The position numbers and the translations under genes were made by a program. 64,000 bases of DNA. Origin: Macrostomum hystrix (lineage: Eukaryota > Platyhelminthes > Macrostomidae). The notes beneath the pieces are model-generated. The model worked only from the letters and a program-made list of their open reading frames with translations, searched no databases and was not told the DNA's origin. The stretch spans positions 3,835,501 to 3,899,500 of the forward strand of contig CATNEN010000005.1 in NCBI GenBank assembly GCA_950097015.1, in the 5' to 3' direction. Of this stretch, positions 1 to 11,100 are shown one piece after another. Position 1 is the stretch's first letter. Each line of letters opens with the position of its first letter.

Positions 1-1846
1 GCTTCTTTTCGTGCGAATTCTTAGCACCAATAGTGCCGCACACATAGTCGCAGTAGCTACATTTGAACCTATCGCAGTCCGAATGCTGCAGCGCCTCTTG
101 CCGATTCGAAAACATGCGCTGACAGCGTCGACATTCAAACATCGGCTTAGGCCGGCAGTCCGGATCTCGAGTGGTGACTACCACCAGATTGTCGGCGAAA
201 GTCTCACGGCCAGACAGATGGCTCCGATAGCTAGTTGTCTCCTGTTCGTTATCAACTCGCAAGTCGAGTCTTAGACAGCAGACTAGCACATTAGACGATG
301 AGTTGATAAATTTGGCCCGACGACGAGATAACTCCGAGGCGGTCTGACACGACTGGTCAGGCTGGATGAACGGCATCTGAACGTAATGATTATTTAATGA
401 TTCAAAGTTAGTGAAAAAAAAACGGTATGTTGCCTTCGATTCTGCCAACATAGGCGCTCGAATCTGCGGCGAGGCCGCATTCTTTTGGGGCTCAGCCGGG
501 GAGAGAACAGCCGTGATTTTGGGGGTTCCCCTAGGCGCAGTCATAGTATGCGTATACTTTGCATGCCTTTTTATGAGAAAGTCAGCGAGTATGTACTCCC
601 TATTCACATCGATTTGTGCCTCTAAATATATCAAGGTATTAAAAAAACCAATCGTCCTTACCATTGGCAGATGAATATCGCCCAGATGGTCGGCCAGTTG
701 TTCAATCGCCATGAAGATTTCTCCGCACAGGCCGCATTCGAATTCGTTGAACTGAATCGGATTCTGGGCTCCTTGAGCTTGATTGTCGCCAGTTGCTAAC
801 CTAGGCTGACGAACGTAGTCCACTTCGGACTTCGATACAACTGATGCGGCTGCGTCTGCGGCAGCAGAAGGGGCTGGTGTAACTTCAATGTTCGTATCTT
901 TCGTATCTCCCTCGTTGACGTTCTCAGAAGTGTGCTCGGCAACTGGCAGAATAGTTTCCGGAGTTCTCAGTGTGTGCCTGTCATCTTCTTGATCATGATC
1001 CATGGGTTTGAGATCACCAACTTCGCTGGAATTGCCTCTTAGGCTGTTCTCCAGCCTAGATGTATGATCCAAGACTACTTCTTCAAACTCCATGCGCTGT
1101 TGCTCCTGCTGCTGCTGCTGCATATGATCGTTCTGAGGTGGATTCTGAAACTCTCCATGAAGCTCATAATGATGAATTTGAATCGGGAACTGTTGAAGCG
1201 TATTTTGTTGCTGCTGTAGCTGCTGCTGCTGCGGCTGCTGTTGCTGCAATTGTGGTTGCTGACCAGGAACTGAGCCCCAATCAAAAGTTGGAGTATTATT
1301 TTCGGCAACGGCAGACTCTGAAAAATGAATGGCATCGCCTTGATCACCAGGAAGAGATACTCCAGCTGTGGCAGCTTCAATTAGACGATTAAAGCTATGA
1401 TCAAAGTCGCCATCGCCGGCTTCTTCCGCCTGTGGCTCTGCGGCAGCTGGAACAAGTGCAGAATTATTAGCGACGGCGGCAACGGTAGCATAAGCGACGC
1501 CAGAATCAGTTGCTGCATCAGTTGCTGCATAAGTTTCTACATTCGACTGTAGTTCTTCTTCCGATTCGAGCTTTTTAAACGAGTTTACAGCCGAACTTTC
1601 GCTGGTTGTCTGCCATGCGGCTTCATTCGAGGAATTCAACACCGAGCCTGCTTGTAGAGATCCGTTGCCGCTTTGACAGTCGACTTCCAAGAATGCATTG
1701 CTGACATCAGCAAAGTAGCTAAGACTCTCAAACTGGTCCGTGTCTTGTTTCAAAGATGGGACTTTAGTGGAGTCCATCTGGCTAGACAGGGTGTGAACTT
1801 CTTCATTTGGCTGCTGAAAACTGCTTGACGCCTGGTGATTTTCCAT
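1..1846 (-). CDS. C2H2 zinc-finger protein, 5' part, runs off the left edge
   Basis: An open frame starts at the ATG at 1846 and reads to the window edge on the minus strand without a stop. Exon 1 is 662-1846 (395 codons) and ends at a good donor (ATG|GTAAGG). Exon 2 probably resumes at 376 after a branch-like TAAC and TTCAG acceptor, and continues past base 1. The first 350 residues are acidic, low in complexity and Gln-rich (several runs of Gln around 1090-1260), typical of a transcriptional regulator. A C2H2 finger of spacing C-x2-C-x12-H-x4-H lies at the end of exon 1 (about 690-740). Exon 2 adds two CxxC-type half fingers (about 40-125), which look like C2H2/C2HC units. Probably a nuclear DNA- or RNA-binding protein. 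No orthologue recognised. The 285-bp intron is in frame and has no stop, so an unspliced reading is also possible. Confidence 0.7.
   Translation of the reverse strand, partial: MENHQASSSFQQPNEEVHTLSSQMDSTKVPSLKQDTDQFESLSYFADVSNAFLEVDCQSGNGSLQAGSVLNSSNEAAWQTTSESSAVNSFKKLESEEELQSNVETYAATDAATDSGVAYATVAAVANNSALVPAAAEPQAEEAGDGDFDHSFNRLIEAATAGVSLPGDQGDAIHFSESAVAENNTPTFDWGSVPGQQPQLQQQQPQQQQLQQQQNTLQQFPIQIHHYELHGEFQNPPQNDHMQQQQQEQQRMEFEEVVLDHTSRLENSLRGNSSEVGDLKPMDHDQEDDRHTLRTPETILPVAEHTSENVNEGDTKDTNIEVTPAPSAAADAAASVVSKSEVDYVRQPRLATGDNQAQGAQNPIQFNEFECGLCGEIFMAIEQLADHLGDIHLPMVRTIGFFNTLIYLEAQIDVNREYILADFLIKRHAKYTHTMTAPRGTPKITAVLSPAEPQKNAASPQIRAPMLAESKATYRFFFTNFESLNNHYVQMPFIQPDQSCQTASELSRRRAKFINSSSNVLVCCLRLDLRVDNEQETTSYRSHLSGRETFADNLVVVTTRDPDCRPKPMFECRRCQRMFSNRQEALQHSDCDRFKCSYCDYVCGTIGAKNSHEKK
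465..550 (+). repeat. Fragment of tRNA-derived SINE family 1, inside the zinc-finger gene intron
   Basis: The stretch with GATTCGAGC-like B-box, CGGCGAGGCCGCATT and the following 'GGGGCTCAGCCGGGGAGAGAA' block matches the body of the SINE copies at 14.9, 27.8, 59.6 and 63.4 kb. Only the region after the B box is preserved. It lies in the 377-661 intron of the zinc-finger gene, antisense to that gene. Confidence 0.6.
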
Positions 1847-2865
1847 TGTCTCTTTTTACAAAAGAACTTTTTAACTAAGAAGAATCTGTTGATTATTTAT
1901 TGAATCAAATCTCCTAATAAACGGTCAATTTACACTTAGCTCGCTCATTTGAAAGAAAGTCATAGAAAATAGCATGCTGAGAAGAAGGCCCAAGAGGTTA
2001 ACAAATAGTCTATGGCTTTTTAGGCACCCCATTTCTGTCGAGAAAAAAATATATTTTATTGCTTCCCCCCGAGGAAGAAGTGTTAAAACTTTTTTGTAGA
2101 AGAAGGATTCTTGACTGTTGATTTCGTCTAGGGTTTTAAGTTCAGAAAATAAAATCGATGCAAGCATCACACCCACCACCCCAAACAGCCCACAAACAAA
2201 GCTAACCCCCTCACCCCTCAGGCCAGACAGGACAGCTCGATTCGTGGCATAGCCCGTGGGGCTGAGGCAACATTAGACTTGTTTTTATTTATGTTTTGCG
2301 CAGTCTGTCTAAAATCTGTCTAATCTGTCTAAAGTCTACAAATTATAAAGACAGACTATGAAGCTCATAGACATTTTAACTGATTCTAAAAGCTTGCTTA
2401 TGCGCGTACTTTATTTTTTGTTTCGCATTTTTTTCTAGAATCTGTCGATCAAATCATGCGCAGTTTACAGTTCATGCATTTATTATTCGCTCAAAGCACT
2501 TTTTTTTGCACACACTGCCATTCTGGCTGCTGCTTCTGTAGAGCTAACCTAGTCCGATCTTTTGTTTCACAATGGAAAAATTTCACCAAGCGCAGACCAG
2601 ACCCCTAAGTGTTCGCTCACACTTGCAATCGCACACAAATGAAAGCACGTTGAAGTAAGAAAAACCGTTTCCGCTCTCCGCTCCTCAGTACATTCCTCTG
2701 CAATCGATAATCGAAAATCCAACAGAGAGAGGAGAGAGGGAGAGCTGAGAACTGGGGAAACAAGGGTTGGCTGCTTGGATCAGCCAGCCCCGAGAGTTGG
2801 GATCAGCCGAGAGACTAAGTTTTTTCTAAAGCGCTCTATTGAAAATCTTCCCCCATAATATAGAT
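1847..2865. other. Divergent intergenic region between the zinc-finger and claudin-like genes
   Basis: About 1 kb with no convincing coding potential, separating two genes read in opposite directions. It contains several closely spaced CTGTCTAA-type words at about 2304-2336 and purine-rich GAGAG runs near 2720-2750. It is the natural place for the promoters of both genes, but no specific factor can be assigned. Confidence 0.4.
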
Positions 2866-2872
2866 TATAAAG
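2866..2872 (+). promoter_or_regulatory. TATA-like box of the claudin-like gene
   Basis: TATAAAG at 2866-2872. About 115 bp downstream is a clean 5' splice donor (CCCAGAG|GTAAGTGC, exon end 2985) paired with the acceptor CGTCCACAG at 3151, 48 bp before the ATG at 3200. This describes a short non-coding first exon starting near 2895. Inferred from motif spacing only. Confidence 0.45.
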
Positions 2873-3199
2873 GGCGTATCAGGGACGTCAAATCGGAAGC
2901 TCTTTTCTGCGTTCAGTAAAAAAGGACAGCCTTTATGTTTTTCATTTCATATGTCAGCTAAATCTACATAGAGGAATTCCCAGAGGTAAGTGCTTCTCAA
3001 ACGAATTGACAAAATAAAAAAACTATTCGAATTTGCATGCGTAAGTGAATTAAAAATTGGCTTTTAGGATAGATTCGTTTAACCAGTCCCTTTCATTTAC
3101 AATTTCGTTTCGATGCTTTTCATATTATTCCGTCTCCCCCTGCGTCCACAGCTGACCCGAATCCCAAAATCCTAAATCCCAGATTCCAGCTTGTCAAGC

Positions 3200-5915
3200 A
3201 TGAATCGGCCACCAGCCAGCAATGGAATCGGCGGCCGCAACGGTCCCATCTTCTACGCTTCGAACAGTCCTGGCGGTGGCAACTTTTCGTTCGCTACGGC
3301 TCCGGTCGGGCAGCCACTGGCGTCGACAAGCAGCAGCGCCACGGGTCAGGGACGGTTGCCAAGGACGCCGGTGGAGCCGACGATGAGACCGCAGGCCTGG
3401 CGGCAGGAAGATGGAGACGGCTTCGCAAGCTCCAACTCGGCTTGGCTGCGTTGGTCAAGGGACCGTCGAGCGTCGGTAAGTAAATCGAATCTGAATTAGA
3501 ATAAAAATAATTCGCATAAATGTTAATTTTTCAAAGTACGTAGTTTTGCATTCCTTTCGTACCTAAACCCAGTTTGCTGTCTAGTTTTCGCGTAAAAATA
3601 ATTACGTGGACGTAGATATTTTATGGTGCTGATTTATTTATTTTTCGATACATATCGTAAATGTAACTGGTAGTAGTTTTGACGCAAATCGTAGCACAGC
3701 AGATCGCATCAGGTCAGGTAAATAAAGAAGCCTTGAGTTGAGTAGAAGATCTAAAAAAGAATAGCTAAGGATAGGACTTGTAAAAAGAGAGGGTGCGAGA
3801 CACGCAGCTAAGAGGATTCTTGAACTTTAAAAAATAAAACTTATGCTTATTGCCTACAATCGTAACAAATTCACTAAAGGTGGTGCGCAAGAATCAACGA
3901 GAAGCTCGTGACTCCATCACAGCGATTCGAGATCTGCAGGCTGTCAGGATGTCATTCCCAGACGTCAGAGATTCGAGTCTGGCTCCAGTGCAGCCGCAGC
4001 CGCCGTCGCCTCCACCGATGTCAGGCCTGCGGAAACCTTACAACCAATATAATCAGAGCCAGCAGCCTCGAAGGCGACGCCGACGCGGCGGCCGTCCCAA
4101 CGTGACGGAAGCGGATCTGAGCATGACGCAGTGGAATCGTCTATTAGCATTCTGGCAGCATCCCACATTTAACAGGGCTCGCCTCGCATCCATGGTGTTT
4201 GTCGTTGCGGCTATGGCCGCTGGCGTCACATCCGTGAGCTGCCGAGCGTGGTCGTTTCACCGAATGTCCGGTTAGTCTTGAAATGCTTCCCTGGTCATAG
4301 ATTTTCTTCGAAGGTCCTCAGCTCTGGATTTGAAATACTTTGTTTCATCATCCTTACATTTAAGATCTCTCACTTTTATTTCTCACTCTGAAATAGTTAT
4401 TAGCTTGCAAGCCTACGTTTTCTGTTAAACAGGCATGAATTAGACAGAGAAATATCGGGTAACAATCTTTAATTATGACATAATAACCGGGTGGCGTTGA
4501 ATTAAGAATCCAAGAAGTGCTTGCATAGAAATCACCGAACTACGCTTACTCTAATTAAAAGCTTTGATTCATCAGTAAATAATCCTACATGGAATCATCC
4601 GGCAAAAAAACTGCAGACAATGCGACACAGGCCGCATCGGGCCTGTGGGACACCTGCTTCATTGCTAATGACTCGTGCATCAGCGCCTTCGACTTACCAA
4701 CGTCAAACTCTGATGCATCGGGTAAGTTTTATGACAATGTTTTGTAGGCGAAAGAATAAGATTTTAGCTAATTTTTATGGCATCGAATTTGCAGACTGGC
4801 AGAAATCGGTTGCATCATTGCTGGTGTCTTCTGTACTGCTATCAGCCATTGGCTCCGTGGTGGCTCTGTGTGGCTTCTGGGCCAGCTACCTGCCGAGAAA
4901 GATCTATTACTTTCACTCTTCTGGAGAGATGTTCTTCTTGTCCGGTCTGTCAGTTTAAAAGACTCTGGGTAAAATGTATAAATATTCCATAGTACTTTAA
5001 CGAGCATATAACTTGGATTTGACTGGATTAGAACGAAAACCATCAGTTGTGATTTGAAAAGCTGTAGTCCTGTTAATATTACAGGTTAGTTACTAACTTG
5101 TTCAGTTCACCCAGCTGAAATATGTGCCATGGTTCGTTGGAGTTTTGGGTTGGTTTGGCATCCTAAATCGGTTATAAAATTAATAAACAATAGTAAAAAC
5201 GACGGGAGGGCTGCAGTCACTGGTTCATCATTTGGTGACACTAGACCCGAAGCCAGCGAGGAAGCAATTTTGCCTATTTCGGTGACTCCTGAGCATACGC
5301 GCACACAGACACCGTACGCAGGACACACGCACACAGGTGTGTACATCTGCACCGACTTTCTCATCGTCAGGCAGTGTGCACTCTCACTGTGCTTTCGAGG
5401 CTGGCCCTCATGCGTGTAAATTGCACGGCAAGCCAAGCCTTCTCTCCGCGACTGCGCCCCAAATGAATGTGGCCTCGCCACGGAATCGAGCTCAGAGACC
5501 ATGGAACGAGAGGTAAACGCGTTAACCGCTTTGCCATAAACCCGCGCCCCAAATAGGTTAGCTGCTAGTAGCTTTTGATTAGAATTTCAAAATAATTTTT
5601 CCACACAACTTCTAGTATTAACTGCAGCTAGTACAGTTCCCAATCCGCTTCATTTCAGCTGTTCTAGCCACAATATCAGCTGGTATTTATCCGTATTCGT
5701 TGCAACGCTTCCTGTTGCAAGGCATCAGTTACGGTTATGGCTACGGACTTGGGTGGGCTACGGCCGGCTTGCAGTACCTGGCCGCATTTTGCATGGTGCT
5801 TGACATGCTGGTGCGAGAGTCCAGCAGGCCGCTGCCATGCGCTCGTTTCAGCTGCTGCCGCTGCTGCAGAGAGGATCACGACGATTACAGCATGGGTAGG
5901 CCCCTGATGGCCTAG
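3200..5915 (+). CDS. Claudin/PMP22-superfamily four-transmembrane protein, five coding exons
   Basis: Exons 3200-3475, 3880-4270, 4617-4721, 4795-4944 and 5659-5915 join in one frame of 393 codons with canonical GT-AG ends, giving a 392-aa protein. The N-terminal 190 residues are a cytoplasmic Ser/Pro/Arg-rich tail. The first membrane segment is near residues 200-220. It is followed by an extracellular loop carrying GLWDTC plus a later Cys, the GLW-C-C signature of claudins and Ca-channel gamma subunits. Three further hydrophobic segments follow (about 262-287, 300-320 and 340-362), with a C-terminal CCRCC cluster that could be lipidated. The likely role is a cell-junction or channel-associated tetraspan; the long N-terminal tail is unusual for claudins. 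An exact subfamily (claudin, CACNG or GSG1L type) is not assigned. The ATG at 3200 follows the 5'UTR acceptor at 3151. Confidence 0.72.
5195..5545 (-). repeat. tRNA-derived SINE family 1, near full length
   Basis: Minus-strand element in intron 4 of the claudin-like gene. The tRNA-like head lies at the right end (about 5480-5545, with the B-box reverse complement GGAATCGAGCTC). The body carries the shared blocks CTTTCTCATCGTCAGGCAGT and ACACACAGGTGTGTACA-type words and ends with GGTGACACTAGACCCG. It aligns along its length with the copies at 27.8-28.2, 59.5-59.8 and 63.3-63.5 kb. Confidence 0.75.
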
Positions 5916-6733
5916 AAGAATCCGAGGAATCGAGAAGAGAGCAAAGCACTCAGACACATTAATTGATATCACATTGTTTAGCGGCTTGTAACTTTTTACG
6001 TAAAAAACTATTCATCAAATACTACTTTAAATAGATCTGCTATTTAAATTAAATTATCTATATTGTAGTGTGCAAACCCTGACTGACACTCCTACTTATC
6101 CTAATAATCTAAAAAATGCCGGTAACGTTCACTGATCCGAACGGTTTATTGGTGTGCTATTGCAGCTTTCTTTGCAATCATGTACACTATTCAAGATGAG
6201 ATTAAGAGATTAGGAGATTAATCCTAAAAAACCTTTTACTTATTTTTTTAACTGAAAAAACATTTACGAAATAGACGTATGAATGTATGCGTCAAAATCT
6301 ATTTGTATGATCAAATTGTGCGTTTCTGAACTCATTTTACTAGCAGTTATTAAAATGAATGCATTTTCTTCCCTTTCCAAGTAAGACAAAAATACTTTCA
6401 TATTTGAGCAGTTCAAGCTACCTGCATGTTTTATAAACTGGTGCCAACGTGGCAAGATCAAACAGAGTGTGTGTTAGAAGTGTTGAACGCAACACCGGAA
6501 AAAATCAAACGCTATTAGAAAATTAGAAAATTCATTTCGGGATAGTATAGGAAACTTAAACCAGCGTAGAACCTACCAATATGTACTTTGTACGTTGTTT
6601 GTACTTTTGTCGCAGTAGAATGAGTCTTAAACACCCGTGGTAAAAATTGAACCAGTCTATGGTCAAAAGTTGTTCCAAATGTGTTAGTCCACGAAGTTTA
6701 AGATTTAACAGCATCTACGTCCTATGCAAAATA
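5916..6733. other. Intergenic, no gene seen
   Basis: AT-rich sequence with no open frame showing coding character and no repeat recognised. It probably holds the 3'UTR of the claudin-like gene and the promoter of the small cysteine-rich gene. Confidence 0.5.
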
Positions 6734-7048
6734 ATGAACATCTCAGCGTTTTTCTTTATAACAATCATTCTATCGCTTGGTATGTATTGAAATGCACATG
6801 TATGATTTTGAACAGTATTTTGTCTAACTGGAATCTATAACAACAAAATATGTTCCTTTTTAAACTCCCAACGGCTTCTAGAAGCAGGCGGTATTGACGC
6901 CTGCTCAAGGAGGTGTCGCGAAGTTGGCGTTGAATGCGAAAAAGACGAAGATTGTTGCGAAAAAAAATGCGAAAGATATTCGGCGAAGTGCTGCTCATAT
7001 GACTGCGATTTCATGGACTGCAGCGTAGGAAAGTGCATCAAGCCATGA
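6734..7048 (+). CDS. Small secreted cysteine-rich protein, two exons
   Basis: Exon 1 (6734-6779) encodes a short start with a strongly hydrophobic signal-peptide core (FFFITIILSL). It ends at a GTATGT donor. Exon 2 (6882-7048) follows a CTTCTAG acceptor, and the frames agree (46 + 167 = 213 nt, 70 aa plus stop). The mature part has 11 cysteines in about 55 residues, including two CC pairs and many charged residues, a spacing typical of disulfide-knotted secreted peptides. A polyadenylation signal AAATAAA lies at about 7125. I do not recognise the family. It could be an antimicrobial, signalling or venom-like peptide, and sequence alone cannot decide. It is below the usual gene-calling size and split by an intron, so it is easily missed. 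Confidence 0.68.
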
Positions 7049-7252
7049 CTGTTCGTTTTCGAGACAGTTTTTTGTAATAGCTCACAATGTTGTGCAACGC
7101 AATCTAAAACAATTAGATGATTCTTAAATAAACGCAACTTTAAATCAATTATTAAAAAATGAACACATCGTTTCTTCTTTTGTAGTTGAAGGCTTTGAAT
7201 TTAGGATACATTCAAGGGTTTTTGTCGATTTATAATGCGTTAGGTACTTTGG

Positions 7253-7850
7253 GTAGGGGGTGGTACTTCAGATTGAGTTGGGTGGGTTTGGAGAGAGTTG
7301 GGTAGGTTCAGATGGAGCTGGGTAGGTTTAGATGGAGTTGGGCGGGTTTAGAGAGAGTTGGGTAGGTTCAGATGAAGCTAGGTAGGTTTAGAGGGAGTTG
7401 GATGGGTTTAGAGAAAGTTGGTTAGGTTCAGATGGAGTTGGGTGGGTTCAGGAAGAGTTGGGTAGGTTTAGAATGAGCTGGGTAGGTTTAGAGGCAGTTG
7501 GGTGGGTTTAGAGAGAGTTGGGTAGGTTCAGATGGATCTGATGGAGTTGAGTAGGTTCAGATGGAGCTGATGGAGTTGAGTAGGTTCAGATGGAGCTGAT
7601 GGAGTTGAGTAGGTTCAGATGGAACTGATGGATTTGAGTAGGTTCAGATGGAGCTGATGGAGTTGAGTAGGTTCAGATGGAACTGATGGATTTGAGTAGG
7701 TTCAGATGGAGCTGATGGAGTTGAGTAGGTTCAGATGGAGCTGATGGAGTTGAGTAGGTTCAGATGGAGCTAATGGAGTTGAGTAGGTTCAGATGGAGTT
7801 GGGTGGGTTTAGAGAAAGAGTTGAGTAGGCTCAGGGAGTGTTGGTTGGGC
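7253..7850 (+). repeat. Compound G-rich minisatellite
   Basis: Tandem units built on GTTGGGTAGGTTCAGATGGA. The left half has variable units of about 23-28 bp. The right half (about 7530-7800) has a regular 29-bp unit alternating GGAGTTGAGTAGGTTCAGAT and GGAGCTGAT. It lies just upstream of the PINCH gene. The strand asymmetry (G-rich on plus) is strong. Confidence 0.9.
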
Positions 7851-8196
7851 ATAGACAAATATGCATATACATGTTGGTTGGGTAGATTGTGGAAGTGGTA
7901 ATCGTACTCAGACATTTTTGCTGGGTTTTAGGAGTAGTCGTCTATTTTTTAATATCTCCAAGACCATTCAGTACCATGCTTCATGGCTCAGTACAGAGGC
8001 TCTAAATTTAATTCTTCAATGAAAATGTAATTTTAATCTTATCAGATCTTTTCTATTCCTTATACTCTTAATTTTGTAGCTGAATTCTAGTTAAAGTATT
8101 TAAAACGGGCTCCAGTTGTGATCACTGTTTATTGTATGAAGCCCTTTTTCGTTGCCTCGTACAGTGTTTATTTGCTATCTAGGCTAGTACCAAAAA

Positions 8197-11100
8197 ATGC
8201 TTCCAACGCAGCAGCAGCTGCACCTGCAAAGGCTTGACAAGAGTAATACTAGCTACTTATTGCAGCGTCGGATGGCTGGCAGCAATCGTGAGCACGGCGA
8301 CTTCTCAGGCGGGTGAGTCATGGGATCCTGTGTTTGTTTTAGTTGTCTTTTCATTGGCACAAGCTATCATCTCGAACAGATGGGCTTCCTACTACACTAG
8401 CCATTCGATAGTTATGCACGATCCTCTCGAACAGTTCAGCATTATTATCACCGTTTAATGTAGTTTAACACGACAATTTCAAATAGATTATCTTCACTTC
8501 CTGTCGTTACTAAATTTCTATTTCAATAATACAGCCACGAGCGCCCAACATCAGAGGCAGAAGCTGCGTTCGTCAGCAACATCAAAAGCGCCGCCCGCAG
8601 AAGCGTTGTGCAGCCGGCATACCAGCTTTCGAGTGTGCCGTCCAAATGCGGACACTGCGGCGAAGCATTTCAGCTAGCCCAGCGGATGCTGCGGACTGGA
8701 AGCGGCGAGGACGAAGCTTGGCACGAGTGGTGTTTGCGGTGAGTACTGAGTTAGGGAGAGTGGGGGAGTGATGGGAAACCTTGTAATAAAAATATGAGCT
8801 AATTTTTTTGGCATGCTTGGTGCCTCAAATCCATTAAACTGCGATTCGCTGTTAAATGAAATAATTAATTTTTGTGGACTGGTTCATAGCGGCACCACAA
8901 TATATTTAAACTGAGGCCGCACCTGCATGAATTCACGCCTGGGAATCCGCTGAAGAAATTTATTTCTTCGTCGCAGTTGGTTTCTAGGATTAAAAAAGCT
9001 TTTCTTGCACTAGCAGCTAGCCTGTGTTGCGCAAATTATATTAATAATTGCGTACAAACTTTCAAAGTAAAACTAAAGTAACAGCAAGGAACTATATAGC
9101 CTTCTTGGCATTAGTTGCCATGGCAACATAATCCTCTGCTTTTTGCAAACGGTGCCTCTCTCTTCCCTAACTGTCTTATGTGGCCAGAGAGCTCAATGTG
9201 ATACGGGCGGCGCTCCTCGCGGGTTGGACGCCTTGAACACAACTATTAACGAATGGCAAGCAAACCTGAACGAAGGAAAGAGAGGGGGGAGAGAGCCTGT
9301 TTGCACACGAATATAACGGAACACTGATGCATTTTCATGCATTATTACTTAGAACTAAAAAAAGCCTGTCTTCACTGAGCACCGACAATGCTGTCAGTAA
9401 CGTATAGTCTGGTGACAACTATTCAGTGTAATGATTCTGAAGCTATGCGTTCGATTGATCCAGCCGGCAATGTTGGCGAGGACGATAAGACGAAGATAGT
9501 CGCTGCAACAGCTGAAGTTTTGGCAACGCCAAAACGGTTTAAATCGGCAGGTCGATTTTTGCCACGATCGGAAACGCACCCGTTGAGGGAGCGGCACTGC
9601 AGAGTGTGCCGAGCCGTGTCGCAGGGGTCATTAGCGACTCTGCACTGCAGACAGTGCGAGAAAGCTCTGGACTCGACTTCAGCTGCCGGGGCAGTCAGCC
9701 ATTCTGACGGTGTTTGGCATCGGGGCTGCTTTGTGTGAGTGCTCTGAGCCTAGGAGTTGCTCTAGACAGTCCTGTAAAAGTACACGCACTTCTAACCCCA
9801 ATTCCGTGTCCCTCGTCACAGCGGCAACTGACAGCCACTTTTTTGGAGACCACGCAGTGGTCAGATAAACCCGTCAGCCATTCCCGTCTGTTCAAGTGTC
9901 ACTCGAGACAGTAGGAGGGGGCGAGGGACAGTAGGAAGGGTGAGGGACAGTAGGAAGGGTGAGGGACAGTAGGAAGGGTGAGGGACAGTAGGAAGGTTGA
10001 GGGACAGTAGGAAGGGTGAGGGACAGTAGGAAGGGTGAGGGACAGTAGGAAGGGTGAGGGACAGTAGGAAGGGTGAGGGACAGTAGGAAGGGTGAGGGAC
10101 AGTAGGAAAAGCGAGGGACAGTACGAAGGGCGAGGGACAGTAGGAAGGGGTATGAGACAGTAGGAAGGGGCGAGGGACAGTAGGAAGGGGCGATGGACAG
10201 TAGGAAGGGTGAGGGACAGTAGGAAGGGTGAGGGACAGTAGGAAGGGTGAGGGACAGTAGGAAGGTTGAGGGACAGTAGGAAGGGTGAGGGACAGTAGGA
10301 GGGGGCGAGGGACAGTAGGAAGGGCGAGGGACAGTAGGAAGGGTGAGGGACAGTAGGAAGGGGTATGAGACAGTAGGAAGGGCGAGGGAAAGTACGAAGG
10401 GCGAGGGACAGTAGGAAGGGGCGAGGGACAGTAGGAAGGGGCGATGGACAGTAGGAAGGGTGAGGGACAGTAGGAAGGGTGAGGGACAGTAGGAAGGGTG
10501 AGGGACAGTAGGAAGGTTGAGGGACAGTAGGAAGGGTGAGGGACAGTAGGAAGGGTGAGGGACAGTAGGAAGGGTGAGGGACAGTAGGAAGGGTGAGGGA
10601 CAGTAGGAAGGGTGAGGGACAGTAGGAAAGGCGAGGGACAGTACGAAGGGCGAGGGACAGTAGGAAGGGGTATGAGACAGTAGGAAGGGGCGAGGGACAG
10701 TAGGAAGGGGCGATGGACAGTAGGAAGGGTGAGGGACAGTAGGAAGGGTGAGGGACAGTAGGAAAGGCGAGGGACAGTACGAAGGGCGAGGGACAGTAGG
10801 AAGGGGTATGAGACAGTAGGAAGGGGCGATGGACAGTAGGAAGGGGCGATGGACAGTAGGAAGGGTGAGGGACAGTAGGAAGGGTGAGGGACAGTAGGAA
10901 GGGTGAGGGACAGTAGGAAAGGCGAGGGACAGTACGAAGGGCGAGGGACAGTAGGAAGGGGTATGAGACAGTAGGAAGGGGCGAGGGACAGTAGGAAGGG
11001 GCGATGGACAGTAGGAAGGGTGAGGGACAGTAGGAAGGGTGAGGGACAGTAGGAAGGGTGAGGGACAGTAGGAAGGTTGAGGGACAGTAGGAAGGGCGAG

